Source: Desulfosporosinus acidiphilus SJ4
GTDB lineage: Bacteria; Bacillota; Desulfitobacteriia; Desulfitobacteriales; Desulfitobacteriaceae
NCBI RefSeq assembly: GCF_000255115.2
Contig: NC_018068.1
Coordinates: 434,001 to 498,000, forward strand
Length of the DNA: 64,000 nt
Direction: 5' to 3'
Position 1 is the stretch's first letter. The number at the start of each line of letters is the position of its first letter. The notes under the pieces are model-generated. The model worked only from the letters and a program-made list of their open reading frames with translations. It searched no databases and was not told where the DNA came from. Position numbers and translations under genes: made by a program. Positions 44,891 through 54,053 of this stretch are shown here, piece after piece.

Positions 44891-44942
44891 CCTATTTTAA
44901 GATGTCCGAATACGATGGAAAGGAAAGAGGTGTCTACCGGCG

Positions 44943-45638
44943 ATGATATTTGGCCAAATCAGACGCGATATTCGCGTTATTTTTGAACGAGATCCTGCAG
45001 CTAAGAGTATTCTGGAGGTCATCGTTTGCTATCCGGGTTTTCACGCAGTACTTTTTCATCGGTTAGCCCATTGGTTATATCAACGTAAATTTGTGATCCT
45101 GCCGAGAATGATTTCCCAATTATCAAGGTTTCTGACAGGAATTGAGATTCATCCGGGGGCTAAAATTGGACAAGGCTTTTTTATTGACCATGGCAGCGGT
45201 GTAGTCATCGGTGAAACTGCGGAAGTTGGCGACAACGTTACTTTATATCAAGGTGTTACCTTAGGGGGGACCGGAAAAGAAAAAGGTAAACGGCATCCGA
45301 CCATTGGCGATAATGTTGTTATTGGGGCCGGTGCCAAGATTTTAGGTTCATTCAAAGTTGGAGATAATGTTAAAATAGGAGCGGGTTCTGTGGTTAATAA
45401 ATCCGTTCCCAGTGACACAACGGTCGTGGGTATACCGGGCAGGATTGTGCTTCATCGTGGGGTTCCTATTAAAGATCCCGATTTACGGCATGACGATCTG
45501 CCTGATCCGGTCAATGAAATGCTGAGATGCTTAATGCAGAGGGTAGAATACCTGGAACAACGCTTAAAAGAAGAGGAGAGTCGATGCAATGTCTTTGAGA
45601 TTATTCAACACCATGACCCGACAAAAAGAGGAGTTTAA
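44943..45638 (+). CDS. cysE: Serine O-acetyltransferase
   Basis: This 231-residue protein acetylates serine for cysteine synthesis. It has an N-terminal helical part, then a left-handed beta-helix of hexapeptide repeats ([29 protein letters not shown]). [16 protein letters not shown] is the active-site loop. GAGGTG lies about nine bases before ATG 44943. The gene overlaps cysS by 50 bases, which ties the two translationally. The Cys T-box precedes it. Confidence 0.96.
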   Translation: MIFGQIRRDIRVIFERDPAAKSILEVIVCYPGFHAVLFHRLAHWLYQRKFVILPRMISQLSRFLTGIEIHPGAKIGQGFFIDHGSGVVIGETAEVGDNVTLYQGVTLGGTGKEKGKRHPTIGDNVVIGAGAKILGSFKVGDNVKIGAGSVVNKSVPSDTTVVGIPGRIVLHRGVPIKDPDLRHDDLPDPVNEMLRCLMQRVEYLEQRLKEEESRCNVFEIIQHHDPTKRGV

Positions 45639-47022
45639 GTCCCGAGAGAGCGGGAAGGTTGCCATGTATGTCTGCGGACCGACAACCTATAATTTCTTCC
45701 ATGCCGGGAATGCTCGAATGTTTGTTGTTTTTGACATGATACGGCGCTACTTCATGTATAAGGGGTATGATGTACGCTACGTGCAAAACTTTACGGATGT
45801 GGATGACAAAATAATTCAACGTGGTCATGTTGAGGGAATGGACCCTTTGGCCTTAGCTCAAAAGTATATTGATGAATATTTCAAGGATGCTAAAGCTCTT
45901 AACATTCTGCCGGCTACGGTTCATCCCAAGGCTACTGAACATATACCTGAAATGATCGAGATTATCCAAGGATTGATTGAAACGGGGCTCGCCTATGACG
46001 TCGATGGAGATGTGTACTTTGCTGTAGATCATTTTCCTAACTACGGGAAGCTCTCCGGCAGAACCTTAGAAGATATGAAGGCTGGGGCAAGGATTGAGGT
46101 GGATGAGCGAAAGCATCATCCCATGGATTTTGCTCTTTGGAAAAAGGCTAAACCAGGTGAACCGTCTTGGGAAAGTCCTTGGGGTTTGGGACGTCCCGGG
46201 TGGCATATTGAATGCACCGCCATGTCTTTGAAATATTTAGGGGCGGGCTTTGATATTCACGGCGGGGGAGGAGATTTGGTTTTCCCCCATCATGAAAATG
46301 AGATTGCTCAAACGGAAGGTTATTTAAATGGACAAACCTTCGCTCATTATTGGATGCATAATGCCTTTCTGACCATCAATCAGGAAAAGATGTCTAAGTC
46401 CTTGGGGAATTTCTTTACTACCCGGGAATTGTTGGCTAAAAATTCCGGAGAAGTCATTCGATTTTACTTGCTGGGAACACATTACCGAAGCCCGCTGGAT
46501 TTTAACGATGAGAATTTGGGCATGGCTCAAAAAGGGCTTGAACGCTTACAAACGAGTGTTCGGTTAGCTCAGCAGGCCTTGGAGAGAACCGGCTCCGTTA
46601 GGAATGAAAGGATCGAAGAAGGATTGAAAAAGGCTGCTCAAGAAGCGCGGGAAGCTTTTGAGAAGGCAATGGATGATGATTTTAATTCTGCTTTAGCCTA
46701 CGCGGCCCTTTTTGAACTGGCCAAGACGATGAATGGGTATGTTCAAGAACACCCCGTTTCTTCGCAAGCACTGGCAACGGCTCAAAAAACTCTCATCGAG
46801 TTGGGGGAAGTGTTGGGATTTGATCTTCTGCATCCTGCACAGGTTCAGGTGGAAAATGAGGAAATGCTCTCTAAGGTAATGGAACTCGTTCTTAAGATTC
46901 GTTCGAAAGCACGGCAGAAGAAAGATTGGGAGATGTCGGATTTTATTCGAGATGCCTTTAAGGCTGAGGGAATTGTTATTGAAGATACTCCCCAAGGTGC
47001 GAGTTGGAAAATTAAAGCTTGA
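45589..47022 (+). CDS. cysS: Cysteinyl-tRNA synthetase
   Basis: This 477-residue class I synthetase has [17 protein letters not shown] (HIGH-type, with the zinc cysteine), [17 protein letters not shown] (zinc ligands) and KMSKSLGNF. It starts within the 3' end of cysE, eight bases after AGAGGAG. mrnC follows after 11 bases. It charges tRNA-Cys and is controlled by the Cys T-box. Confidence 0.97.
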   Translation: MSLRLFNTMTRQKEEFKSRESGKVAMYVCGPTTYNFFHAGNARMFVVFDMIRRYFMYKGYDVRYVQNFTDVDDKIIQRGHVEGMDPLALAQKYIDEYFKDAKALNILPATVHPKATEHIPEMIEIIQGLIETGLAYDVDGDVYFAVDHFPNYGKLSGRTLEDMKAGARIEVDERKHHPMDFALWKKAKPGEPSWESPWGLGRPGWHIECTAMSLKYLGAGFDIHGGGGDLVFPHHENEIAQTEGYLNGQTFAHYWMHNAFLTINQEKMSKSLGNFFTTRELLAKNSGEVIRFYLLGTHYRSPLDFNDENLGMAQKGLERLQTSVRLAQQALERTGSVRNERIEEGLKKAAQEAREAFEKAMDDDFNSALAYAALFELAKTMNGYVQEHPVSSQALATAQKTLIELGEVLGFDLLHPAQVQVENEEMLSKVMELVLKIRSKARQKKDWEMSDFIRDAFKAEGIVIEDTPQGASWKIKA

Positions 47023-47033
47023 AAGGTGACTTT

Positions 47034-47453
47034 ATGCGCAGTTGGCAAGAAATGAACCCCTTAACCCTGGCGTATTTAGGGGATGCCGTTTACGAGCTTT
47101 GGGTCCGAACCCATTTGCTGGAGTCAGGGTATGAAAAAGTTAAGGACCTTCATAAACAAGCCATTAGTTACGTTCGTGCGGGGACCCAGGCACGGGTTTT
47201 ACAAGCTTTGCTGCCGGAACTTGACGAGGTAGAGCATCAGGTGGTTTTGCGCGGACGCAATGCCAAGGGAGGTTATCCCAAAAATGTTGACGTGGTTACA
47301 TATCGCCATGCAACGGCCTTCGAAAGTTTAGTTGGATACTGGCAGCTAACGGGACAAGTTCAGCGTATGCAATGGGCCTTTAGCCGAGTGGATGAAATTA
47401 TGGGCGAAGGCCCAACAGAAGAGTCTTCAATGGAAAACCTTCTGGAGGAGTGA
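47034..47453 (+). CDS. mrnC: Mini-ribonuclease III
   Basis: This 139-residue RNase III-like dimer processes 23S rRNA precursors. NPLTLAYLGDAVYELWVR and GRNAKGGYPKN are the family's conserved catalytic and RNA-contact segments. ATG 47034 is preceded by AAAGGTGA; the longer frame starts inside cysS. The TGA stop is part of the GTGAAC end of a repeat copy that begins at 47450. Confidence 0.95.
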   Translation: MRSWQEMNPLTLAYLGDAVYELWVRTHLLESGYEKVKDLHKQAISYVRAGTQARVLQALLPELDEVEHQVVLRGRNAKGGYPKNVDVVTYRHATAFESLVGYWQLTGQVQRMQWAFSRVDEIMGEGPTEESSMENLLEE

Positions 47454-47634
47454 ACCCGTACAGCTAAAGCTGAACATCGGGGCTTCGGTGACGAAAGTGT
47501 CCTGTGGACAGTTTCGCAGAAAGCGCCTAGCCAATAACAAATGCTATCGCGCTGATGGATAGACTCTACCCCCACCGAAGCAGAGAACGGGAACCACTCC
47601 CGCTTAAGAAGCGGGAGTCTCATGATTGGATGAA
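47450..47634 (+). repeat. Full-length (185 bases) copy of the dispersed structured repeat, downstream of mrnC
   Basis: It runs from GTGAACCCGTACAGC to GATTGGATGAA, same length as the copy at 32108-32292 in the opposite orientation. Stems readable: CAGCTAAAGCTG head, CGAAA-G-TGTCC/GGACA-G-TTTCG, and the end hairpin ACTCCCGCTT/AAGCGGGAGT, where A-T in the other copy is G-C here. The first bases supply the mrnC stop codon. It separates mrnC from thyX. Confidence 0.85.
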
Positions 47635-47657
47635 TAGAGAAGAAAGAGGCTGTCGAA

Positions 47658-48338
47658 ATGAGAGTAGATCTAATTCAATATACGCCAGATCCTGAAAAGG
47701 TGGTGGCTGCTGCTGCTCGTTTGTGCTATTCTGCAGATCCTGTGCCGGAACTTCTAGAACGATTAGATGATGAGAAAGTGGCCAACTTTGTTCGTAAGCT
47801 GCGTGATATGGGGCATCTTTCGCCCTTTGAACATGTGAGTTTTCAGTTTTCTATAGATGGAGTGTCCCGGGCCTTGTCTCATCAATTAGTGCGGCATAGA
47901 ATTGCCAGTTACTCTCAACGCTCGCAACGCTATGTAAAAGAAAATGGCTTCGATTATGTCATACCGCCCAGCGTTCAACGAAAACCTGAGGCTATGGAGC
48001 GTTTTGAGAAGGCTATGGCCTACCTTCAAGAAGAATACCAGGCCTTGCAGTCTATGGTGCCTGCAGAGGATGCTCGCTTCGTTCTGCCTAATGCCTGCAC
48101 TACCTCCCTGATGGCTACCTTTAACGCACGTTCTCTATTAAACTTTTTTGAGCACCGTACTTGTTTGAGGGCTCAATGGGAGATTCGCGGTTTAGCTGAG
48201 AGGATGCTGGACTTAGTACGTGAGGTGGCTCCCAATCTATTCAGTGAAGCAGGACCAACCTGTGTGACATTGGGAGTATGTCATCAAGGCGCCTATAGCT
48301 GCGGAAGATTACAAACCCTCAAAGGAAAGAAGACGTGA
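47658..48338 (+). CDS. thyX: Flavin-dependent thymidylate synthase
   Basis: This 226-residue enzyme makes dTMP from dUMP with FAD and methylene-tetrahydrofolate. RHRIASYSQRSQR is the defining ThyX motif, and LVRHR is preceded by the usual SRALSHQ. The C-terminal arm FFEHRTCLRAQWEIR is typical. It is unusual in this gene cluster, where mrnC and rlmB are normally adjacent. It overlaps rlmB by four bases. Confidence 0.96.
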   Translation: MRVDLIQYTPDPEKVVAAAARLCYSADPVPELLERLDDEKVANFVRKLRDMGHLSPFEHVSFQFSIDGVSRALSHQLVRHRIASYSQRSQRYVKENGFDYVIPPSVQRKPEAMERFEKAMAYLQEEYQALQSMVPAEDARFVLPNACTTSLMATFNARSLLNFFEHRTCLRAQWEIRGLAERMLDLVREVAPNLFSEAGPTCVTLGVCHQGAYSCGRLQTLKGKKT

Positions 48339-49084
48339 ATAATATGAACGATGAAATCGTTTATGGCAAAAATCCGGTCATTGAGCTGCTGAAGAGCGGA
48401 AAACCTGTAAATAAAGTTCTTTTGCTCTCGGAAAATAAAAATCTAAGAAATCAAGAAATCATCTCTCATTTGGAAGAACGGAATATTCCCTATCAGTTTG
48501 TGACACGAGAGGTTCTCGACCGGCAAGCGCAGCGGGAGCGCCACCAGGGTATTTTGGCTTATGTTGCCGCCACAGAGTACGCTGAAGTAGAGGATATACT
48601 TGCTTTAGCGGAACAACGACGGGAAGATCCATTTATCTTAATGTTGGATGAAATTGAAGACCCACACAATTTAGGGGCATTGCTAAGAACGGTTGATGCC
48701 GTCGGGGCCCATGGGGTGATCATCCCAAAACGCCGCAGCGTTTCGTTAACCGGAACGGTTGCTAAGACTTCGGCCGGCGCGGTTGAACATGTTCTGGTGG
48801 CTCGTGTAAGCAACTTGGTCCAAACGATTAAGGAATTGAAGAAGAAGGGATGTTGGGTGTCTGGTGCGGAAGCCGGGGGGCAGGATGTTTTTTCGGCGGA
48901 TCTCACAGGCCCGCGTGTTATTGTCATTGGCAGTGAAGGCAGGGGGATCAGCCGCTTGCTGAGGGAGAATTGTGATGAGCTTGTCAGTTTGCCTATGAAT
49001 GGTAAGGTTACGTCCCTAAACGCCAGCGTTGCAGGCTCTCTCGTGCTTTATGAGGTTCTCAGGCAACGAAGATATTCTAAGTGA
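48335..49084 (+). CDS. rlmB: 23S rRNA (guanosine-2'-O)-methyltransferase, SpoU/TrmH family
   Basis: This 249-residue protein has an N-terminal L30e-like substrate-binding domain (YGKNPVIELLKSGK) and a C-terminal SPOUT knot: LDEIEDPHNLGALLRT, IGSEGRGI and LNASVAGSLVLYE. It should methylate G2251 of 23S rRNA. The start is GTG 48335, overlapping thyX as GTGA, or ATG 48344. The TGA stop lies inside a short repeat remnant (GTGAACTCGTTC). Confidence 0.95.
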   Translation: MNNMNDEIVYGKNPVIELLKSGKPVNKVLLLSENKNLRNQEIISHLEERNIPYQFVTREVLDRQAQRERHQGILAYVAATEYAEVEDILALAEQRREDPFILMLDEIEDPHNLGALLRTVDAVGAHGVIIPKRRSVSLTGTVAKTSAGAVEHVLVARVSNLVQTIKELKKKGCWVSGAEAGGQDVFSADLTGPRVIVIGSEGRGISRLLRENCDELVSLPMNGKVTSLNASVAGSLVLYEVLRQRRYSK

Positions 49085-49108
49085 ACTCGTTCGGCTAAAG
49101 CTGAATGA
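49081..49108 (+). repeat. 5' remnant of the dispersed structured repeat
   Basis: GTGAACTCGTTC plus GGCTAAAGCTGAA matches only the head of the full copies. After about 28 bases the similarity stops. As with mrnC, the GTGA supplies the rlmB stop codon. Confidence 0.65.
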
Positions 49109-49271
49109 CAGCAACTTATTTGAAGAATGTAAAAATTAGACTTGAAAGATTGGACATCACTGGTTATGATACTTCTAATGGATAAAGTCACTGTCTTATA
49201 ATATTTGACTCCGAACATCCAATATCGTGTCTCAAATCCGGCCCATGCGACAGAACAACAAAAACTTCGCC

Positions 49272-49301
49272 TTGACGCTCTTCTTCAGGGTCGGGTATAA
49301 T
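49272..49301 (+). promoter_or_regulatory. Promoter of sigH
   Basis: TTGACG and TATAAT with an 18-base spacer lie about 75 bases before the sigH start. This argues against the minus-strand frame that spans the same bases. Confidence 0.7.
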
Positions 49302-49373
49302 GAGAATGTTCCCGTGGACAAGGGCTAGGCGAGATTGCGTCTTCTTCATGACGACATTGTAGGGGGGATCAAC

Positions 49374-50024
49374 TTGACTTTTCAAGCCCAACCAGAACTA
49401 CCAGAGTGCGAAATCATCGACATTATCGTAGATGAAGAGATGGTTGAGCTTGCCAAGGAAGGCGACGCTGCTGCACTAGAGTATCTGATCAACAAATATA
49501 AGAACTTCGTTAGGGCAAAGGCTCGTTCCTATTTTCTCATAGGAGCGGATCGCGAAGATATTATTCAAGAAGGAATGATTGGACTCTATAAGGCCATAAG
49601 AGACTTTCGCGGCGATAAACTCTCATCGTTCAGGGCATTTGCGGAGTTATGTATAACCCGCCAGATTATCACTGCCATTAAGACAGCTACAAGGCAGAAA
49701 CACATTCCACTAAACTCCTATGTCTCTCTCAATAAGCCGATATATGACGAAGATTCCGACCGGACGCTTCTTGATGTTATCTCAGGGACTCGTATTACGG
49801 ATCCGGAAGAACTGATTATCAGCCGTGAGGAATTTGACGACATTGAAGAGAAGATGGGTGAGATCCTCAGTTCCTTAGAATGGAAGGTGCTGATGTCTTA
49901 TTTAGAAGGGAAATCTTACCAGGAAATTGCTGTTGATTTAAAAAGACATGTGAAATCAATCGATAACGCGTTACAGAGAGTGAAGAGGAAACTTGAACGC
50001 TATCTCGAACGCCGGGATGGATAA
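49374..50024 (+). CDS. sigH: RNA polymerase sigma-H factor
   Basis: This 216-residue sigma factor drives early sporulation and stationary-phase genes. ARSYFLIGADREDIIQEGMIG (region 2) and KSYQEIAVDLKRHVKSIDNALQR (region 4) are close to Bacillus Spo0H. I start at TTG 49374, six bases after AGGGGGG; the longer frame has no site. The usual gene between rlmB and sigH (rae1/yacP) is absent. Confidence 0.96.
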   Translation: MTFQAQPELPECEIIDIIVDEEMVELAKEGDAAALEYLINKYKNFVRAKARSYFLIGADREDIIQEGMIGLYKAIRDFRGDKLSSFRAFAELCITRQIITAIKTATRQKHIPLNSYVSLNKPIYDEDSDRTLLDVISGTRITDPEELIISREEFDDIEEKMGEILSSLEWKVLMSYLEGKSYQEIAVDLKRHVKSIDNALQRVKRKLERYLERRDG

Positions 50025-50122
50025 TTTTACATAGATTCCTGGTGAAATAAATACTTGCATTTCTCGACAAAAGATGTTAACTTATAAAAGTGTCAATCAG
50101 AGGAAACTCTGATAACCAAAAT

Positions 50123-50198
50123 GCCAACGTAGCTCAATTGGTAGAGCAGCTGATTTGTAATCAGCAGGTTGCGGGTTCGAGTCCCATCGTTGGCTCCA
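50123..50198 (+). tRNA. tRNA-Thr (anticodon TGT)
   Basis: A complete cloverleaf reads: acceptor stem GCCAACG / CGTTGGC, D-arm with GCTCAATTGGTAGAGC, anticodon loop TTTGTAA with TGT, T-arm GCGGGTTCGAGTCCCATC region, and encoded CCA at 50196-50198. It decodes ACA (and other ACN by wobble). Confidence 0.97.
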
Positions 50199-50216
50199 TT
50201 TATTTTGAAGCTTAAA

Positions 50217-50238
50217 GGCAGCACTGCTGTCTTTTTTA
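50217..50238 (+). terminator. Terminator after tRNA-Thr
   Basis: GGCAGC and GCTGTC form a 6-bp stem with a 3-base loop, then TTTTTTA. Confidence 0.65.
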
Positions 50239-50282
50239 TTTCGTCGCTAGCCGAGTTTTCTTTAGACACACTCGTCGTTTTC

Positions 50283-50311
50283 TTGACAGAGAAATCAACT
50301 TGTGATAAAGT
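50283..50311 (+). promoter_or_regulatory. Promoter of rpmG-secE-nusG
   Basis: TTGACA and TAAAGT with a 17-base spacer, about 55 bases before rpmG. Confidence 0.75.
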
Positions 50312-50367
50312 ACTTGAGTAATGGAATAAATGCAGGGATTTACTGTTTGTCTGGGAGGTGTTCGTGA

Positions 50368-50517
50368 ATGCGTGTTGGCATTATTTTAGCGTGTACGGAT
50401 TGCAAGCACCGTAACTATGCTACGATGAAAAATAAGAAAAATAATCCTGATCGTTTGGAAGTCCAAAAGTATTGTAAGTTCTGCAAAAGCCATACTCTCC
50501 ATAAAGAAACCAAGTAA
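50368..50517 (+). CDS. rpmG: Ribosomal protein L33
   Basis: This 49-residue protein begins [19 protein letters not shown] and ends [10 protein letters not shown]. It has two cysteine pairs, CTDC and CKFC, so it is the zinc-binding form of L33. GGGAGGTG precedes the ATG at 50368. It sits in its classic place before secE-nusG. Confidence 0.96.
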   Translation: MRVGIILACTDCKHRNYATMKNKKNNPDRLEVQKYCKFCKSHTLHKETK

Positions 50518-50602
50518 TTTTTTTTTGTGACGTTTTAAACTGTACGCCTGGAAGCGTTGTCACAATGTCGAGGACACCTATGTCGTTTAAGGATGTGAAG
50601 TG

Positions 50603-50824
50603 ATGGGCGCGTTGAAAAAACCAGCCAATACTCAGAAACAAGCAGATAAGACCAAAGAGTATTTCCGCGGAGTTCTGAGCGAATTAAAAAAAGTTCACTG
50701 GCCGAGCCGCAAACAATTATTGGCCTATACGGGCGTTGTTTTTGTTGCGGTGGGGATTGTTTCTATTCTCATGTGGGTTGTGGACGGCGGTTTAAGTATT
50801 GCCTTAACCAAGCTAGTGCCCTAA
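50603..50824 (+). CDS. secE: Preprotein translocase subunit SecE
   Basis: This 73-residue protein has the conserved ELKKVHWPSRKQLLAYT before a single membrane helix (about 43-65). It is an essential part of the SecYEG channel. ATG 50603 is used; a GTG one codon earlier is possible. nusG follows. Confidence 0.95.
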   Translation: MGALKKPANTQKQADKTKEYFRGVLSELKKVHWPSRKQLLAYTGVVFVAVGIVSILMWVVDGGLSIALTKLVP

Positions 50825-50866
50825 ACTGCAAGTTTCCGCGGCAGTGTCTGAGGAGGTCCCTGAGAA

Positions 50867-51394
50867 ATGGCGAAAGACTGGTTTGTTATTCACACGTACT
50901 CGGGTTACGAAAATAAAGTCAAGATGAATCTCGAAAAGCGCGTTGAATCCATGAATATGGAGGAGAAAATCTTTCGCGTTCTTGTTCCTATGGAAGATGA
51001 AGTTGAGTTCAAGAATGGGAAAGAAAAGGTGACAAAGCGCAAGGTTTATCCGGGATATGTTCTTGTTGAAATGGAAATGACGGATGATTCTTGGTATGTT
51101 GTTCGCAACACACCAGGAGTTACAGGCTTCGTCGGGACAGGAACAAAGCCGATACCGCTCCTTGACCAGGAGGTCATTCAGATTCTCCAACAAATGGGAA
51201 TGGATGATCTGCGGGCTAAAATTGATTTCGAGGTTAATCAAACTGTCCAGGTTATTGCCGGACCGTTTAAAGACTTTGTTGGCGTAGTTCGCGAAATACT
51301 GCCGGATAAAGGCAAGCTGCGTGTGGAAGTATCGATGTTTGGAAGAGAGACGCCTGTGGAATTAGATTTCGGACAGGTACAAAAACTCGACTAA
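50867..51394 (+). CDS. nusG: Transcription termination/antitermination protein NusG
   Basis: This 175-residue protein has an N-terminal NGN domain (WFVIHTYSGYENKVK, FPGYVLVEM-type) and a C-terminal KOW domain (AGPFKDFVGVVREI). It binds RNA polymerase and couples it to termination or ribosomes. GGAGG precedes the start. It lies before the L11-L1 genes. Confidence 0.97.
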   Translation: MAKDWFVIHTYSGYENKVKMNLEKRVESMNMEEKIFRVLVPMEDEVEFKNGKEKVTKRKVYPGYVLVEMEMTDDSWYVVRNTPGVTGFVGTGTKPIPLLDQEVIQILQQMGMDDLRAKIDFEVNQTVQVIAGPFKDFVGVVREILPDKGKLRVEVSMFGRETPVELDFGQVQKLD

Positions 51395-51428
51395 AATAGG
51401 AATTACTCTATCAAGGAGGTGTTAAACA

Positions 51429-51857
51429 ATGGCGAAGAAAGTAATTGGTCTCGTTAAATTAGCAATCACTGCAGGCAAAGCTACACCGGCACCTCCGGTT
51501 GGTCCGGCTCTCGGTCAACATGGTGTCAATATTATGGCCTTCTGCAAAGAGTACAATGAGCGTACTAAGGATCAAGCTGGGCTCATTATTCCGGTGGAAA
51601 TTACGGTTTATGAAGATCGTTCCTTTACCTTTATAACCAAAACGCCGCCGGCATCTGTTTTGCTCAAAAAGATGACCAATATTAATTCGGGTTCCTCTGA
51701 ACCAAATCGTAAGAAGGTTGCTACGATTACAAAATCAAAAGTGCGCGAAATTGCGGACATTAAGATGAAGGATCTGAATGCTGCAAGCGTTGAAGCTGCT
51801 ATGCGGATGGTTGAAGGTACTGCCAGAAGTATGGGTATCGATGTTGTTGAAGGTTAA
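51429..51857 (+). CDS. rplK: Ribosomal protein L11
   Basis: This 142-residue protein begins [18 protein letters not shown], with the [18 protein letters not shown] motif. L11 forms the GTPase-associated centre with 23S rRNA. AAGGAGGTG precedes it. Co-transcribed with rplA. Confidence 0.98.
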   Translation: MAKKVIGLVKLAITAGKATPAPPVGPALGQHGVNIMAFCKEYNERTKDQAGLIIPVEITVYEDRSFTFITKTPPASVLLKKMTNINSGSSEPNRKKVATITKSKVREIADIKMKDLNAASVEAAMRMVEGTARSMGIDVVEG

Positions 51858-51907
51858 CAATTAATTGTGGGAGGGCTTGGCCCGCATAACCACAGGAGGT
51901 AAAAAGA

Positions 51908-52600
51908 ATGGCTAAGGTTGGAAAAAGATATCAAGAGGCCGTAAAAGCCTTTGATCGCACAGGATATTACGAACCCCTTGAAGCATTCGCGATCGTAAAG
52001 GCTAATGCCAAAGCAAAATTTGATGAAACTATCGAAGTTGCTTTCAAGTTAGGAATTGACACTCGTCATGCGGACCAACAAATTCGTGGTGCTATTGTGC
52101 TCCCGCATGGAACAGGTAAAACCCGTTCTGTTTTGGTTTTTGCTAAGGGTGACAAGGCTAAGGAAGCTGAGGCAGCAGGTGCTGATTTTGTTGGTGCCGA
52201 AGACATGATCGCGAAGATTGAGCAAGGTTGGTTTGGATTTGATGTTGTCGTGGCGACTCCGGATATGATGGGAATGGTCGGTAAATTAGGTCGGGTACTC
52301 GGACCTAAAGGCTTAATGCCAAACCCCAAGACCGGTACCGTAACTCCGGACGTAACTCGTGCAATCAGAGAAATCAAAGCTGGTAAGATTGAGTATCGTG
52401 CTGAAAAAGCTGGAATTATCCACGCTCCTATAGGCAAAGCTTCTTTCAGTGCTGAGCAACTGTTCGAGAACTACCGCACTTTAGGGGAAACCATTCAAAA
52501 AGCAAAACCTGCCGCTGCCAAAGGTCAGTACATCCGCAGTATTACAGTGAGCTCGACTATGGGACCCGGCGTAAGCATCAACCCCGCAAAGGCTCTTTAA
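51908..52600 (+). CDS. rplA: Ribosomal protein L1
   Basis: This 230-residue L1 protein has [17 protein letters not shown] and [18 protein letters not shown], both diagnostic. L1 lines the E-site stalk and often represses its own operon. ACAGGAGG precedes the ATG. Confidence 0.98.
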   Translation: MAKVGKRYQEAVKAFDRTGYYEPLEAFAIVKANAKAKFDETIEVAFKLGIDTRHADQQIRGAIVLPHGTGKTRSVLVFAKGDKAKEAEAAGADFVGAEDMIAKIEQGWFGFDVVVATPDMMGMVGKLGRVLGPKGLMPNPKTGTVTPDVTRAIREIKAGKIEYRAEKAGIIHAPIGKASFSAEQLFENYRTLGETIQKAKPAAAKGQYIRSITVSSTMGPGVSINPAKAL

Positions 52601-52608
52601 AAGTTGTC

Positions 52609-52765
52609 TTGACAGTAGCCTACAATGAGGGTAAACTTATCAGGAATATAATATCCGCTGTAGAAAGCAGGCGCCTTAGTGCTTAATTTCCTGCCGAGGT
52701 TGGAATACGTGCCGATTGATATTACTTGGCATTCTTAACCTCTGCAGCTGCGGAGGTTTTTTGCT
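52609..52765 (+). promoter_or_regulatory. Promoter and L10 leader of rplJ-rplL
   Basis: TTGACA (52609), 17 bases and TAAACT (52632) form a promoter directly after rplA. The roughly 130-base leader is structured and ends in AACCTC / GAGGTT plus TTTTTTG at 52737-52762, a terminator placed before the rplJ ribosome site. This is the layout of the L10-binding autoregulatory leader in Firmicutes. Confidence 0.85.
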
Positions 52766-52795
52766 GAGTTGCCCTATAGGAAGGAGGTACACAAA

Positions 52796-53323
52796 ATGCC
52801 CAATATCGAAGAAAAAAGTCAGGTTGTCGCAGAGATTAAAGAAAAGTTTCAACAATCTACAGGGGTTGTTTTGGCGGATTATCGCGGGCTGACTGTGGCT
52901 GAAGTAACTAAATTACGTACTCAGCTTCGTCAAGCCGGTGTAGAGTATAAGGTTCTCAAAAATACTCTGGTACGCCGAGCTGCTCAAGAAGTAGGAGTTG
53001 AAGGCCTTGAGACATACTTAGAAGGTCCTACAGCCCTGGCTTTTAGTAAAGATCCTGTTGCTCCTGCTAAAATTTTAATGGATTTTGCCAAAGCAAATAA
53101 ACTTAAAAACTTTGCCATTAAGGCCGGAGTTTTAGAAGGCAAAGTCATTGGACCTGAAGGCGTTAAAGAACTTGCTGATCTGCCATCACGAGAAGTATTG
53201 CTGGCCATGGTTCTGCGCGGTATGCAAGCGCCTCTGGCTGGTATGGCCAATGTTCTTCAAGGACCTATTCGCAAAATGGGTTATGCTCTCGAAGAAGTGC
53301 GTAAGCTCAAAGAAGCTCAATAA
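52796..53323 (+). CDS. rplJ: Ribosomal protein L10
   Basis: This 175-residue protein starts [11 protein letters not shown], with [15 protein letters not shown] and [13 protein letters not shown]10 anchors the L7/L12 stalk. AAGGAGG lies eight bases before ATG 52796; an upstream frame extends it without a site. It probably represses translation by binding its leader. Confidence 0.97.
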   Translation: MPNIEEKSQVVAEIKEKFQQSTGVVLADYRGLTVAEVTKLRTQLRQAGVEYKVLKNTLVRRAAQEVGVEGLETYLEGPTALAFSKDPVAPAKILMDFAKANKLKNFAIKAGVLEGKVIGPEGVKELADLPSREVLLAMVLRGMQAPLAGMANVLQGPIRKMGYALEEVRKLKEAQ

Positions 53324-53370
53324 TAATTATTGAAATCTAAAATGTGTGTAATTTAAGGAGGAAATAAACA

Positions 53371-53754
53371 ATGTCTAAAGTAAATGAAATTCTCGAAGCA
53401 GTTAAAGGGTTAACTGTCCTCGAACTCTCTGAACTCGTCAAAGCTTTTGAAACCGAATTTGGTGTCAGTGCAGCTGCTCCTGTGGCTGTCGCAGCTCCTG
53501 GCGCAGCTGCAGCTGCCGGTGGTGCTGAAGCAGCTGAAGAGAAAACTGAATTTGACGTTATTCTCACCAATTGCGGCGCTTCCAAAATTAATGTTATCAA
53601 AGTTGTCCGCGAAGTAACCGGCTTAGGTCTGAAAGAAGCTAAAGATCTCGTAGATAATGCTCCGAAGCCTGTTAAAGAAAAAGTCTCTAAGGATGAGGCT
53701 GAATCCATTAAAACTAAATTGACTGAAGCCGGCGCAACTGTCGACGTGAAATAG
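53371..53754 (+). CDS. rplL: Ribosomal protein L7/L12
   Basis: This 127-residue stalk protein has an N-terminal dimer domain, an alanine-rich hinge and a C-terminal factor-binding domain ([20 protein letters not shown]). AAGGAGG precedes it. The downstream terminator separates it from rpoB. Confidence 0.98.
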   Translation: MSKVNEILEAVKGLTVLELSELVKAFETEFGVSAAAPVAVAAPGAAAAAGGAEAAEEKTEFDVILTNCGASKINVIKVVREVTGLGLKEAKDLVDNAPKPVKEKVSKDEAESIKTKLTEAGATVDVK

Positions 53755-53768
53755 TTTAGAGAATGATA

Positions 53769-53807
53769 AGAAGGTGCTCTCTAAGAAGAGAGCGCCTTCT
53801 TTATTAT
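53769..53807 (+). terminator. Terminator after rplL
   Basis: AGAAGGTGCTCTC pairs with GAGAGCGCCTTCT (13 bp, one G-U) followed by TTATTAT. Confidence 0.85.
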
Positions 53808-53901
53808 ACTAAAATAAATATGATTTTCAGTTATATAACTGACATTTCCATAATTAGTGCCATATCTTCATTATTTATTATTCGCTTCCCTGAAGATTTT
53901 C

Positions 53902-53930
53902 TTGACACCGAATAATGGATTTGGTATAAT
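53902..53930 (+). promoter_or_regulatory. Promoter of rpoB-rpoC
   Basis: TTGACA, 17-base spacer, TATAAT: a perfect housekeeping promoter. About 220 bases of leader follow before the rpoB start. Confidence 0.92.
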
Positions 53931-54053
53931 TTATAAATGTTACCATACATAGATTAAGGTATTTGCTTGATTCTTCCATGCTATGGCATAATTTGAAAGC
54001 ATTGGATAATAAGGAGATAAGTAGTTTGGAATTGTCACGATGATGCGGAATAC

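Noticed and set aside
49188-49349. Minus-strand frame of about 53 codons with protein-like composition (RQGEVFVVLSHGPD)
   Set aside because: It has no ribosome site and lies over the readable sigH promoter; I could not place it in a family.
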